A model generated the notes under the pieces. The model saw only the letters and a program-made list of their open reading frames with translations. It did no database searches and was not told where the DNA came from. A stretch of 64,000 bases of DNA from Aporrectodea caliginosa (taxonomy: Eukaryota; Annelida; Clitellata; Crassiclitellata; Lumbricidae). The stretch's first letter is position 1. Each line of letters starts with the position of its first letter. Of the stretch, positions 1 through 46,646 are shown in pieces. Location of the stretch: assembly GCA_020284085.1 (NCBI GenBank), contig JACEVL010000430.1, positions 372,001 to 436,000 of the forward strand, read 5' to 3'. Made by a program: the position numbers and the translations under genes.

Positions 1-250
1 GCATCCTACAGTTCATTGTCACAAACACTCATTAACATCAAAATCATCAACAAAGGTGACAAATTGTGACAGCAGCCATTTTGTTTACCTTCAGTATGCC
101 AGGACTAGTCCACTTATGCCTGGTTACAAGGTGGAGGACTGACTAGTGTTATAGTAATAATAATAATAACAATAATAATAATAAATAATAATAATAATAA
201 TAACCCAATGCCTCTCCAGATCTGACGGCAAAAGGCCTGGCACAGAGGTC
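1..250. other. Peroxidasin intron, no gene
   Basis: This is non-coding intron sequence left of exon 14, with an ATA/ATAATA microsatellite at about 151-204. Nothing else is seen. Confidence 0.6.
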
Positions 251-576
251 GTTGCTTAGCGTGAGATGTCACAGTGCCAGACACTTTCGCTCCATCTTAC
301 GAGCATTTAACATCGCAAAAAAGCGGATAAAGCAGTTTGTAATAAGGAATGCAAATATGCTGCTATCTCACAGTCCCATCATTTCGTCCCTGTTGCAGTC
401 GAAACCTCAGGAAGTTGGCATACAGAATCACTGGCGTTTGTTCAAGAACTTGGAGGCAGGATCTTTGCAGCAACAGGTGACTAGCGTGAGACCAGTCATC
501 TACTACAGCACCTATCAGTTGCCCTATAGATTGGAAACTCTCTGTCTGTTTTAGGCACCTCGGATTGCAACAATAG

Positions 577-801
577 TATGTATGTATGTATGAGCACTTG
601 CTATAGCGCCCCTTCAAGATTTCTACTCAGAGGCGCTCCCGACTACAGCGCGGACACTGAATCGGAGTTTCACGCCGAAGAGCATGAGCAATTGCGAGTG
701 AAGGACTTGCCCAGGGTCCCTACGTGGTGGCTTGAGGTGGATTCGAACCCGCAACCCTCCGGCTGCAAGGCACCGAACATACCCCTACACCACCGCGCCC
801 C
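577..801 (-). mobile_element. SINE family 1, copy A (tRNA-derived, minus)
   Basis: The minus strand has a tRNA-like head: A-box-like TGGTGTAGGGGTATG and B box GGGTTCGAATCC. The body contains ACTCCGATTCAGTGTCCGCG-like sequence. The tail contains GTCGGGAGCGCCTCTGAGTAG and CTTGAAGGGGCGCTATA and ends in (CATA)n. Related copies are at 32,495-32,749 and 59,228-59,440. It splits an older repeat. Confidence 0.85.
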
Positions 802-920
802 ACGACTCAATGACGGCTGACAAAATATTGAAAACAGTTATGACAAAATATTGAAAATGTCAGTTAATTTAATTAGTCTGCATATTCGTTTGTTGGCTTT
901 ATGAAGAAATAAATGTGTTT

Positions 921-921
<1 letters not shown>

Positions 922-1006
<85 letters not shown>
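922..1006. repeat. (ATA)n microsatellite
   Basis: Near-perfect ATA trinucleotide repeat. Confidence 0.9.
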
Positions 1007-1432
1007 CTTCTACAACGCTTATCAGTCGCCCTACAAATTGGAAACTCTCTATCTGTTTTAGGCACCACAGATTGCAACAACAGTAGCCCAGGACTGAACG
1101 AAGGCTTATAAAAATATTGAAAACAGTTACCTTTGATCAGTCTGTACATAAGTTTGTTGGCTTTATGAAGAAATAAATTTGTTATAATAATAAAAAAACA
1201 AAAAACAATAATAATAATAATACTTTTGAGGACCTCAGTGGGGACGAGGACTGCTAGATCCAGAATACTTCTTACTCTTTGGATAGTTTCTAAGAGCCTG
1301 AGGGATCATATATACCTCGGGCAAAAAAATAATAATAATGATAATAATAATAATAAAGTCATCATCATCAGTTCATGGGTTCACATCATGATGAAATTCA
1401 ATTGAAGAAGAGATCATGTTTTAAAAGCAAAC

Positions 1433-36344
<34,912 letters not shown>

Positions 36345-36576
36345 TTTAAACGTTAAAATCACGAACGATTCCCCGATCAAACTGAAAGTTTTCGACTCAT
36401 TATTCGGTCTTAATAACCGACTGCAAGAAGTAGCACCCACTCCGCCACAGTTACCATCTGCAGTAAGTAATCCGCGCTGCAAACGACGTTCAGCTTCAGC
36501 AGCGGAAGACGGCGATCTCTCGAGCAGACGATTTAGACATGTGCGCCTCAGTATGTGCAGCGGCGCCCAACGACCT

Positions 36577-36584
36577 CTTATATA
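36577..36584 (-). promoter_or_regulatory. TATA box of the peroxidasin promoter
   Basis: TATATAAG on the minus strand lies in a locally GC-rich stretch about 235 nt upstream of the ATG. A start site about 30 nt downstream (near 36,550) would give a 5' UTR of about 200 nt with no earlier in-frame ATG. Transcription itself is inferred. Confidence 0.55.
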
Positions 36585-36954
36585 CAGCGTGCGGAGCCGC
36601 TTTAATTAGGCCTACACATTGAAGATTCTGGCACAGAAATTGCGTCAGAGAGACCAGCAAGGAATCGAGTTCAGAGGAATGATTACTCTTGAAAATAATT
36701 GTATATCTTCTTCACACTTATACACAGATGTCGCCCCACTTCAATTTTTTCTGAGATTATAATGGTGTTTTAAATCTCCACCGGCAATTTTTCTTCGCTA
36801 ACATAGTTTTTCGTTTATTTGCCTTCATAGTTAGGCTATGCTATGTAAAGAAGATGCGACTTTTTCTGACCCCCTCTGCTTCAAGTAGTCCATTGAGCTA
36901 AAACAAGAAGCCCTTCTGCATTAGCTGAAGAAGTGTACGCGGCTTTATTTTCTT

Positions 36955-37335
36955 TGTCTCGGCATGCGTGGGCGGGTAGCCAGTCTTCACTTTTTCGGTT
37001 CCTCGATCCACCATCATTGTCAATCACCCACCATCATCTGCGTCAGGCTTCTCTACCACCATTCAAAACTGAAGTCTCATCTCTTCAAGAATTCTTACCC
37101 CAACTCGATCATCTGATCCTCCACCTTCCAACTCTCGATCTAAACGACATCCACCTTGACAGAACTGTCTCTTTTAACCACTGGTAACCGAACTCGGATC
37201 TCCTTTGGACTGCCCTTTTTGATAACCCGGGGGCCATCCAACTCGACCCAGCGCTCCTGAATAAGCTGGTGCCCTGCGCTTGACTCTCGAGTGGCGCTTT
37301 AGAAGTTTGGAGATTACGATTACGATTCTGTCGTG
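36955..37335 (+). mobile_element. LINE 3'-end fragment with (GATTAC) tail, copy 1
   Basis: It shares GAATAAGCTGGTGCCCTGCG and CGAGTGGCGCTTTAGAAG, then TTTGGAGATTACGATTAC, with 38,385-38,640. A KTEVSS-like RT C-terminal remnant is upstream. Confidence 0.65.
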
Positions 37336-37676
37336 TTTTCCTAACAGGCACGTAGGCCCTACATTCGTTTGGCCCATACTACAACTACTAGGCCTACTTA
37401 GCCTACTATACCTTTATAATATTGCACAAACTGGTTGACACAAACGCAACAAGGTACAAAAGCTGCAGTTTAGATATGGATTAAAGAAAAGTAATAGTCA
37501 AATGGCTAAGATCGAGTAAGAGGCCAATTAATACTTGGCCCATGTCTGGGTATCTGTCACTACCAGTAGCAAGCTGTAGGCCTGCAGAGGGACCATGAAT
37601 GTGGGTGTGATCGGTGTGTTGAGTTATATCACCTCAATGTGTAGGGTCAGTGTAGGCCTACTTATGATGTTTCAAC

Positions 37677-37974
37677 CAGGGCCTACTATCCCCCCCTGTG
37701 AGGTGGAAGCAATCCCCCCTTCGTCGCCACGATTTAAAAATTTTAATATTTTTCCAGGAAATTTTTATAAAACTACTCCTAAAATTTTCTGATGACCTTT
37801 TTTTTTTTTTTTTTTTTTGCTTTTTCGCCTCCTGGGAGGAACTTTTTTCCCCCCTAGACGAACTTTTTTCCCCCCTGGGAGGCAAATTTTTCCCCTCTGC
37901 ATAGTAAAATTTTTCCCCCCTGGCACCAATTGGAAGCAGTCTGCTTCCATCCCCCCATGGCGTAGTAGGCCCTG
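37677..37974. mobile_element. hAT-type MITE with C-rich internal repeats
   Basis: The 298-bp element has ends CAGGGCCTACTA and TAGTAGGCCCTG and a perfect 8-bp TSD GTTTCAAC on both sides. Inside are a poly-T run (about 22 T) and several ACTTTTTTCCCCCCTGGGAGG-like units. Confidence 0.92.
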
Positions 37975-38384
37975 GTTTCAACTGAGTTTACTACAAGGTG
38001 CAAGAGAGCAGAAATCTTAAAACGTCCTATCTATCCCAGGTAAAGAGCTTAGGCCTACTCTCCCTCAGGTTTGACTACAGGTAGTAAGCTACGCGCCTAT
38101 CGCTGACAACAACACTCCCAGAATACGAGTTATCGTTACATCTGTCGATAATAACAGAATGCAGGAAGTGAAAGGTCATTGGAAATTTCTGTTCCGCTAT
38201 CGCCCTCTAGCGACCTAGCTGCGAAACAAAACGAGATACATAGGCCTAATTCGTTTCGGGAAGAACGTGACCGCATAGGCCTAGTAGGTAGTGGTGATTA
38301 AAACTGCCTAGATAATATGTTGAGGTTAAAACATATATATCCTCCTGGACATGGGCGTAACTTTCTACTGTGAATTTGTAACGG

Positions 38385-38640
38385 TGTTCGGTAACCACCA
38401 CTGCTACCACCACTCTTACCCCGACTCAACTGATCATCTACCTTCAAACTCTCGACGTAAACGACACCCACCTTAGCAGCTACTCTGATCCTCTGGAAAC
38501 CGGACTCGGACCTCCTTCGGACTATTCTCTCGGATAACCCTTTTGACAAGACGCAGCGCTCGTGAATAAGCTGGTGCCCTGCGCTTGGCTTTCGAGTGGC
38601 GCTTTAGAAGTTTGGAGATTACGATTACAACTAAGAGTGT
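38385..38640 (+). mobile_element. LINE 3'-end fragment with (GATTAC) tail, copy 2
   Basis: This is the second copy of the repeat at 36,955-37,335, in the same orientation, with the same GTGGCGCTTTAGAAGTTTGG block and tail. Confidence 0.65.
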
Positions 38641-38679
38641 TGGCGACAGTCACTTAGCTTTACAATTTCATGTTGTATG

Positions 38680-38822
38680 CAGTGGTGTAGTGGGGGGGGG
38701 GACGTGGGGAACGCCGTTCCCCACTTTTTCTCACACTATGCAAAATTCTTGCAAGATGGCACTTTTTGCTTACTTCAATATCCAGGCGTTCCCCCACTTC
38801 ATTTTTTAGGACTACACTACTG
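38680..38822. mobile_element. Short hAT-type MITE (143 bp)
   Basis: Ends are CAGTGGTGTAGT and ACTACACTACTG (1 mismatch). Perfect 8-bp TSD GTTGTATG at 38,672-38,679 and 38,823-38,830. A G-run follows the left end. Confidence 0.9.
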
Positions 38823-39267
38823 GTTGTATGTACCACAATGCTACATCATGGTATGTACTAAGGCCTATGTAAGGGAGTATTGTGCGACGTATGTGTGCAT
38901 GAATGTATGTAGGCCTACTGTATGTATCTACCACCGTCTAGAGCTTACCGATTATTCATTAGATGAGGTTAAAATACGAATCGCGGCCAACGTTGTTGGT
39001 TGGAGTAAACTATTAAGGAGCCGGTGGATGGGACTCGGCCTATCTACTAGTATCTAGCACCCTATTGGCAAGGACACTTTGAAGTTTAGGATATTTCTTG
39101 AATCAGGTCTTGCATGCCTCAAACTAGCTATTAGACTCAAAATCAGCTGCGCTGATTTCTTGTCGTCTCAACTACCGCAACTGACTTCTCATTGAAGTAG
39201 GCTTATGTTTCTATGAATCCGTGTGCAAGCATATGAACTCAATCAAGGTCTGTCTATGTAGACGGAA

Positions 39268-39420
39268 TTGTGCCAGTCCAGTAACATAATGTTTTCTCAG
39301 GAGCACTGGCTGTTTCCAAGTGATCTTGAATGCCTTGCTGCAGTAGATAGTAGATTCACTCATGTTTCAAGTTCTGCAATGGAAGATACTGTTGCAAATT
39401 CACTGAGCCACTATTGCTGC
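39268..39420 (+). mobile_element. LINE endonuclease fragment
   Basis: The plus frame has MFSQEHWLFPSDL and FTHVSSSAMEDT. This resembles the start of an APE endonuclease domain (QEHWLFPSEL pattern) of a non-LTR element. The rest of the element is missing. Confidence 0.5.
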
Positions 39421-39839
39421 ATATTGTTACTGCTCACTCACTCACTGCAAACCATTTTTGCTTTACAGAATGGAAGCAGTGAACTGAACTCACTAAATTA
39501 CACCTACTGTACAGCAATGCATCTGTATGATCTTTAAGGTCAGCCACTGCAGTGTTGAGGACATTCTGCACTTCATGCAGGAACCTAGCATCAAGGACAG
39601 ACGGCTGTCAAGAACAAGACTCTTTCGAAGAGGCCCAATTATAGGGAACTCATGCTCTAGAGTTTGTGTGTGATCTCCTATACACATAGTATAATTTGTA
39701 GTAATAAAAATTGGACTATGTAATATTTCCAATTAGTATAGTACAGACAGGTCTGCTGTCCTGAGAATGCTGTATCCCTGTCTTTTTTCCTTTTTCTGTG
39801 CACCATGTTCGTTGAATAAAAATATATATATATACGCAG

Positions 39840-39871
<32 letters not shown>

Positions 39872-41450
39872 AGTTATGCATATATATCTATGTCAGTGTA
39901 TGTGTTAGTGGGTATGCATAGATGTATATTTGAATGTACATAATATATGAGCTGTGCCATCTAATTAGCTGGACTAATACACTAAAAAGCACAAACGTGC
40001 TTTAGATTTATTCCTCAAAACCGTGAACTGCAATTATCAGAAATAAGACTTTAATAGAAGTTGCTCATATACAAAAAATCCACAAAAACAATGAAGTGCA
40101 ACTTTAAACGCTTTGGTTACCATGTTAGAAAAATAAGCTTAATTCTAAAACCTTGAAAATATGGTCTTAAGCTGCCCAGATAAAATGGTCATGTGACAAA
40201 GATAAACACATGGTCTTGTGGCACAGATTAAGTCTTAATGACTACAGTGAAGTAGTCCTAGAACAGCCCCAGTGCCAGACAGGGCCATGGGCTTGGTCCA
40301 CTATAGACATTTTACTCCTTTGCCCTGGATCAAATCGGACTCGTAACCGTAAAAGTAGCCTATAAGGAGTTGTCCTTTGAATGGTACAGTTGCCTTAGCC
40401 ATTTTGTCAAGACGCCAGAAAGGGCCACGTGGCTTCGTTCCCTTATGAAAAATGACCAGATTACGACAGAAATTCAGATATGAAAAGGGCAATGGAACAC
40501 CCTTTTCCTGTGGGCCGTGGCCCAGCCTTATCTGCCTTAAAGTGATTAATGGAACTTGGCCAACAGAATAAGCATATCCACTGGAAGGCCATTTGAGGTG
40601 CATGCACAACCACTAAGAAGGGACGGCATTACTACTAAAAAAGTTGCAGGCAAGTTATATGATTAATCATCTGAAAGCCACACATTGGGGGTTGTGACCA
40701 GCAGTGCAGATTTGTATCTATAGGCCTATGTAACAAAGAGTTTAAAACACATCATAAGTTTACAAATCGATACACAACTTAACAAAATAACAAAGCAAAA
40801 ATGTTTTTATCATGTCGAGGACTTGTGCCATGCAAATGTCCAACTACGTTATAGCTAAACACAACTTCAGGAAGACTCTGAGTAACAGTTAATAAAAATA
40901 CACCTGAACAAATACCTGAAAAATTAACATGATTCAATGCTTTAGCACCATGTCAAGGAAAACTTTACCTTACATCATCACCAGAAATTGGCAAATGTAA
41001 TGTAACACTAACATTTATATACATGTAGCACAAAGGGCGTCTGCCTATAAATGGGCAATGCCTTTGCTGGAATTCATGTTTTTGGCCAATGATAATGAAA
41101 GCATGCCATTTTTCAATGACTCCAAAATAAACTCTTAAAAGTAATGTCTTAAAAGTAATGTCTGGTAATGACAGACAATTAATGTACTCGGAACACTGAT
41201 AAACATCAATCGTCTAGCCATAAACTACAGTCGTTTAGGCCTACAAGATAAATGACTGTGTGCCTTTACTTTATGTATGTTAAACTAAATAACTTAAGAA
41301 CCCCACAAAGGTGCCTAGTCATTTTGTGAGGTTCTTAGGTGATATATATAAAAGTTCACAGACAGACGTATTTACATACATACAAACATATGTACATACA
41401 TATATACAAATGGCATACAAACATGCATACACATAAACACACAACTACCC
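39421..41450. other. Intergenic, no gene
   Basis: A TA microsatellite is at 39,822-39,868. No recognised repeat or gene lies elsewhere. The minus frame at 40,301-40,609 has no recognisable motif and is not called. Confidence 0.45.
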
Positions 41451-41952
41451 CAGCGCTTCCCAAGGTGCATTCCGAGGAACCATAGGGTTCCGTGAGAGAA
41501 GACAAGGGTTCCATGAGGAAATGGAAGTTTGTCTGGATGTGTTGAAACATTATAAAGCAGCCTCCGAAGACAAGGATTCCTTGGGAAAATTTCATTTAAA
41601 ATAAATTCTAATCTAATTTTTATGCACCTGATATAAGCATCCAACTTTCTAACATCAAACCGAACATAAAAAATATGCCATGAGAAGCAGCAAAAGCACA
41701 AGGCACATTGAAACATCACATAGTACCTATATTGCATTTTGCAAGCCCCTTGCAATGCAATATAGGGAATTTTTTTATCTGAGCCATTTAAAAAAAGAGA
41801 ATTCAGTTATTCATAACTGTGTTATCAATTAAGCCAATTGGTCTGCCTTGCAGTCACTACATATACCAGAATATGTTTTGTTAGGTTGGTGTTCCATCCA
41901 ATCATTTTCAGATCAAAAGAGTTCCATAGCCAAAAAAGATTGGGCAGTACTG
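41451..41952. mobile_element. hAT-type element, degenerate
   Basis: Ends CAGCGCTTCCCAA and TTGGGCAGTACTG are imperfect inverted repeats. Flanking AACTACCC and AACTAAAC match at 6 of 8. AACCATAGGGTTCC near the left end is typical of hAT termini. There is no transposase frame. Confidence 0.6.
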
Positions 41953-41984
41953 AACTAAACATCAATGTGTCCAAAAACTGTGGT

Positions 41985-42700
41985 AACTACAAAAACTAGT
42001 CATAGGTGCTACTGACCTAATAATGCAAGACCACAATCAAACAGAATGGTCTTCTGAAACTGGTGATAGGCCTATAGAGAGCAAGAAGCTCCTGCTGCAG
42101 GTTGCATGGCATTCAGTTCCAGAGTGAGGGGTCAACCACAATGAAGGAAGTACAGGGCAGTGAGACAACAAAACACCTTGTACTGCACTGCAGAGTGAAC
42201 AGATCAATGGACAGGGATAGAAGACACTCAAATACACAGATCGCTAAGACAGGGTGAAGTACATCCTGGTAAGCAGTTACTCATCACCAAGTAGATTAAA
42301 CTCAATGCACCTTTAGATTCATATAAGTAGCTATATGACCAAAGTTTGGATTAACCAAGCGTCACTGACTAAAAGAGACTGAAGTTGGCTTATGCAAAAA
42401 AGAGGTCTGCAGAGATGGCATTGCATTGTCGACGTGGTACATAAAAATTTATACATCAGTTGAAGCGGCCTTAGCAGCGAGTGGTGCATGTAGTGCAGAT
42501 CAGGCACAGATGTTAAAAGCATATTCTACAGAATCTACACAGTCTTCAAAATAATGTTCATAGAAATTCAGTTCCTGTCCAAGGTCACACCTAGCTCATG
42601 CACAGACGTAGAAAACAAGGCATTAGGAAAGTGAAGCTCCACGTAATGCAAGTCTATCTTTTGAAGCTGGCAGCGGCTATACCAAGTCAGAGCAGTTGCG
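41985..42700 (-). mobile_element. LINE fragment, thumb to RT C-terminus (minus)
   Basis: Broken minus frames give FSTSVHELGVTLDRN and VVDPSLWN, then RPITSFRRPF. This is the same order as FSTTVRDLGVQLDQ and GPMIWNGLP in the element at 59,690-60,490. There are many stops. Confidence 0.65.
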
Positions 42701-42839
42701 TGTAAGAGGGATAAAGCCAGAGACGGTTGAGTACCACACAGGTATGTTAAGGAACAAAGTTAAATTGTGTTACAAATCTTGGTATAAATATTGCAGCCAA
42801 TATTACATAGTCAAGAACATGAAAAGAACTTTAAAAACA

Positions 42840-43570
42840 CTTCAATGAGGTCATATACATTTAACCAAGCTAACAAAGTCATGTGCATTTCATTAGTGTT
42901 ATTTAAGGAACATTTTAACATGTGTCACATTTAAAATAAGATAAGATAAACAAGAACATTTAAACAAAACCACAGAGAATATTTCACTTAAAATATTCTG
43001 TACAATGTCACATCAAAGTTTTTGACGAAATCATATTGAAAATATTTTCAACCAGTTCACATTGAAGTAGTCTGGGAATATTTCAACACAGTAATACGCA
43101 AAAGTTTTAACAAATGATACAATTGAAATACGTATACTAGGAGACTTAAAGATTTCAACCAGGTCACATAAACACTTAACAAGGTCACTGGGAACATTTC
43201 ACCATTTTAAGTCACTGAGGACATTTCACTGGGAACAATTCACACAAGTTACATCAAGCAGATTTAAACAAGGTAACTGAGAACAATGCAGTAACATGGA
43301 ATTAACAACCATCTAACTAACAGAGGTAATTTTGTATAGTGACGGTGATGACCAGTCACCAACACTTTTAAAAGTGGTGGTCACAGTCACCACCACCTTT
43401 TGTTCCTGTGATGAAATATTTTTGCAACATTGTTATTCTGGGAACGGTAAAGGGAAGGGAGGAATGGATTGGTCACCACCACTTTGTGGGGGCAGTTACG
43501 CCTTTGCTGACAAGGTGGTATTGGAAACATCTCCACTAGGTCACATAAATAGCACTTCAATAAGGTGACA
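42840..43570. repeat. Degenerate repeat around AAGGTCACATnnAACA
   Basis: At least ten irregularly spaced variants of AGGTCACATA, TTTCAC and GGGAACATTTCA occur here. They look like a decayed minisatellite or diverged tandem array. Confidence 0.35.
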
Positions 43571-44159
43571 CTGACAAATTGTCAAGAAGCAGATACACAT
43601 ATACATACATTTACTGTACCAAGATTAACATTTTTGTGTGATTTTGAACACCTTAATTAAAAGCTTTCTATCATACACATGTAAACGCATGTCCATAATT
43701 ATTTACAATCATACATAAATGCATATCATTACATAAACACAATCTATACAATCGTACATGCAAAGAAACATACAAAGCTATTTGTAGGATGTCCCGCATT
43801 GTCCCCTTTAGCTCCGAGTCCCACCACTTGACAATATACATGTACATTAAATGTACAAATTAACAGCTCATCTTACAGCCAAGGGTACATTTCATGCAGT
43901 CAGCAGTGCAACCGGGGTTTAACAACAGAAACACCAATTAATTTATAGGGCAACACCATCCAATTACAAGGCATAAGTCAGGAAGAATTGAAACAGCACA
44001 ATCCGTGCTGCATGGCAAGCACTCAACAAATTAGCCACAGAAATGAACAAGCTCCACAGTACTCAAACATATTTTCCTCTGCCTCCATTTTAGCATACCG
44101 TACTGTACACTGTAAAATACAACACCGATTTGTGGGAAACAGTCTGAACCATTGGGTGG
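43571..44159. other. Intergenic, no gene
   Basis: AT-rich sequence with nothing recognised. Confidence 0.4.
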
Positions 44160-44445
44160 CAAAGACCTTTGGACACAAGCAAAAGTATGAGGAAGTTTAT
44201 CTTTGATGGAAGAGAAGAGGTAAAAGTGAGAAATGAAGTATATGGACAAGGTATCATCAGTGGGAGACAGTCTGCACCAGTGGGACAATGAGATGTACAG
44301 GGAAAATGTATCTGATAAAAGGAGACAATATATACCAGTGGGAAACAAGACGTAGGATGAAAATTTATCTTTGATCGAAATGTAAGCAGTATGTACCAGC
44401 AAGGGAAAGATGCAAGGGAAAAAATGTTTTCTTTGACAAAAGACA
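44160..44445. repeat. Diverged tandem repeat, period about 58-60 bp
   Basis: Three to four units contain ACCAGTGGGAnA, then AAGA-GTA, then AAATTTATCTTTGAT. Minus-strand frames across it (Ser/Tyr/Leu-rich, repeated) are caused by the repeat. Confidence 0.5.
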
Positions 44446-45149
44446 ATTTTTTAAACATGCAGAGAACAACTGCAAGCAGAGCTAGAATACAGGGAGAAAC
44501 TATACCTTAAATGGGAACAGAACCAGAGGATGATGTTCCCCTCCCTTAAACCACACGCTGTGCCATGTTTAGCATCAAATAGTCATTACCAACCGAAACA
44601 ATGCCATGACACAATAACACAACAAATTTCCAAATCCACAGAAAGATCCTGTTGAACATAAATCGAGTACAATGGGTGTATGTGCTACAACAACGTTGTG
44701 TTCCATGTTCTACAGCAAAATTAAATTCTCCAACCACTTAACTATCCAGTTGTATCCTAACTGTTGCTATAAAGAAGCTTGTTGTAAGAAGGTTCATGAG
44801 TACATTTCAAAGCAGTAATACATCATTTCAAAGCAGTAATACATCTGTTTCTTCAAACAGCATTCACATAACTTTACACAGATCTTTTAAAAGCATGCTG
44901 AAACCTTTAAAAAAATAATTTATTCAAAATTTTCTGATACAAGTAAACATTTACATATTGCAACTATCATTATGCATGAAACACTTACATAGCATGACTA
45001 TAAAATGCACCTACAGACTTTACTGAATAGCCGAATATTTTCTTATAAACATTTACACAGAACGACCACCATCAACAACTACATTCTTCAAAATATCTCG
45101 TAACAGTAGACATTTACGTGGCCAGAATGCCCACAGAATGAAGTCCATT
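44446..45149. other. Intergenic, no gene
   Basis: Nothing is recognised; the frames are short. Confidence 0.4.
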
Positions 45150-45460
45150 TAATCTAATCTACTGACTTCTATAGTGCCATCATCATAACACACAAGGCAC
45201 CTTCGGTTAAAACTCTAGTCAGAAATCCCAATGTTTTGTAGAAGTTGGGTCAAAACCAAAAGTAAGGTCAACAAGTGAGTCAACAAGTCAAAAAAGACAA
45301 TACTTGTTTAGATCTGAACGACATTAGTGAAACAACTAGGCCTAAACAAACAGCATTGGGAAGTCAATTCATAAACTTCATCCAGTCACTTTACAACATC
45401 CAATTGCCCAACACCTTTCGTGTGAGGAACAACAAAAGTCATTGGTGATTAATCCATAAA
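45150..45460 (-). mobile_element. Retroelement 3' UTR with (ATTAGA) tail (minus)
   Basis: It has a CACTATAGAAGTCAGTAGATT tail and an upstream block related to 10,380-10,690. Confidence 0.5.
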
Positions 45461-46192
45461 CATTTAAACTAATATCTCACAGATTTAAGATATTATTTTA
45501 GCCTGTAATGGCCTTCCTCTAGACTTTTATCATCTGCTAGCTAAAACTGTTACATGGCCTTTTGTCAAAGCTTGATAACTGCTTCAGATGTTAGGTGATC
45601 GCTTGTACATACATGCACATTTTTAGCCAACCTATAGGTGTTACAAAATTGACAAAGTTCAGTGTCAAGCTAGTTTCTCAAATCTGTAAAGAAACCATTA
45701 CAACTACTAATTTCTAAGCAAAGATTTTACATTACATTGTGATACTTCCTTAAATAAAGTTCATACACATTTTCCAGGCAACCATTCAGAATGTAAACCG
45801 GCAATCCATCTGCATCAGCCATCAGGCCAGGCAAGGCAATAAACAGTTATATAATAAGACAGAATGACAGACAATGAATCAATCAATATTCATAAGACTC
45901 GCAAAATTCAGTTCCGGGTATCCTTAGTTGGGAGGGTGAAGTTATGCGTCCTAGGACGTAAGTCATATTTGACTAGGCAAGAACAATTAGCCTACATCCT
46001 AGTCCCACCCGAATGACTGTCAATTGAAGTCAATGTCAAAGGTCAGTCGAACACTGAAGACTCATCTGATTCATCATACTTACAAACAGTAGCCTGGCTT
46101 CTGGATTCTCTGATCTACCGGACTCCAACCTCACTTCTCCAGTGGATTACGACTGTCCTTTCACTGTTATGTTTTCATTGTGTTAGACCAGG
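45461..46192. other. Intergenic, no gene
   Basis: Part of 46,020-46,185 looks like a LINE C-terminal remnant (ACTGAAGACTCATCTGATTC). No gene is seen. Confidence 0.4.
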
Positions 46193-46497
46193 GGTGCCAA
46201 GCGTTTTTTAATGGTGGGCCAGTGGCAATATTTTCCAGTAAGTGGCGGGCCAGGATGCCGAAGGCGCCTGAGTGAAATGGGGTAGGGATCCTAGAAGGGG
46301 CTCGGTGCACTCATACTTAGAAATATTTTGCAAAAAATCTTAAATGGTGCATTTTTTTAGCATACAAACCTTCAAATTAGGCTTTCATTATCAGTCACGA
46401 ACACAACATTAAACTCATTAAGCCTTAAAAATGACAAATTTGAACTTTATTCTCGAATTGTATAGTCTTTAGCTAAGGCTTCGTGGGCCAGAAAAAC
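46193..46497 (-). mobile_element. hAT-type element, truncated copy of the 62,533 family
   Basis: It starts CAGGGGTGCCAAGCG and aligns over about 300 bp with the reverse complement of 62,533-62,926 (TTTTTTAATGG-GGGCCAG, GGTGCATTTTTTTAGCATAC, ATGACAAATTTGAACTTTAT). The distal end is missing. Confidence 0.75.
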
Positions 46498-46646
46498 ATC
46501 GAATACGAATCAAGCTTAAAATGTCGGACTAGGGTGGTCAAGGCATATGATATAAAATCAAACTTGGCCCAAAAATATAGGTGTCTGCTGCTGCAGTGGC
46601 ACGAGGTGCCCAATGGTTTTCTATCAAGGGATTATATGTTAGCAAT

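Larger units (their letters stand above)
252..1205 (+). repeat. Tandem pair of similar retroelement 3' ends
   Basis: Two related segments share blocks. One is a block with GGAAACTCTCT (about 490-570 and 1,018-1,080). The other, ending in TTGGCTTTATGAAGAAATAAA, occurs at 890-912 and 1,155-1,178. Each ends in an ATA microsatellite. The first copy is split by a SINE (577-801). The layout fits a retroelement 3' end; the family is not recognised. Confidence 0.45.

Noticed and set aside
577..801. tRNA gene on the minus strand
   Set aside because: The cloverleaf is incomplete, and the A and B boxes belong to a SINE head with a LINE-like tail and repeated copies.
36345..36482. N-terminal extension of peroxidasin
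   Set aside because: The frame is open to 36,482 but has no ATG; the signal peptide starts at the ATG at 36,344.
40301..40609. 102-codon minus frame
   Set aside because: No motif, no splice or promoter support, no similarity that I recognise.
44031..44458. Two 120-codon minus frames
   Set aside because: They overlap a diverged tandem repeat and have no recognisable motif or codon signal.
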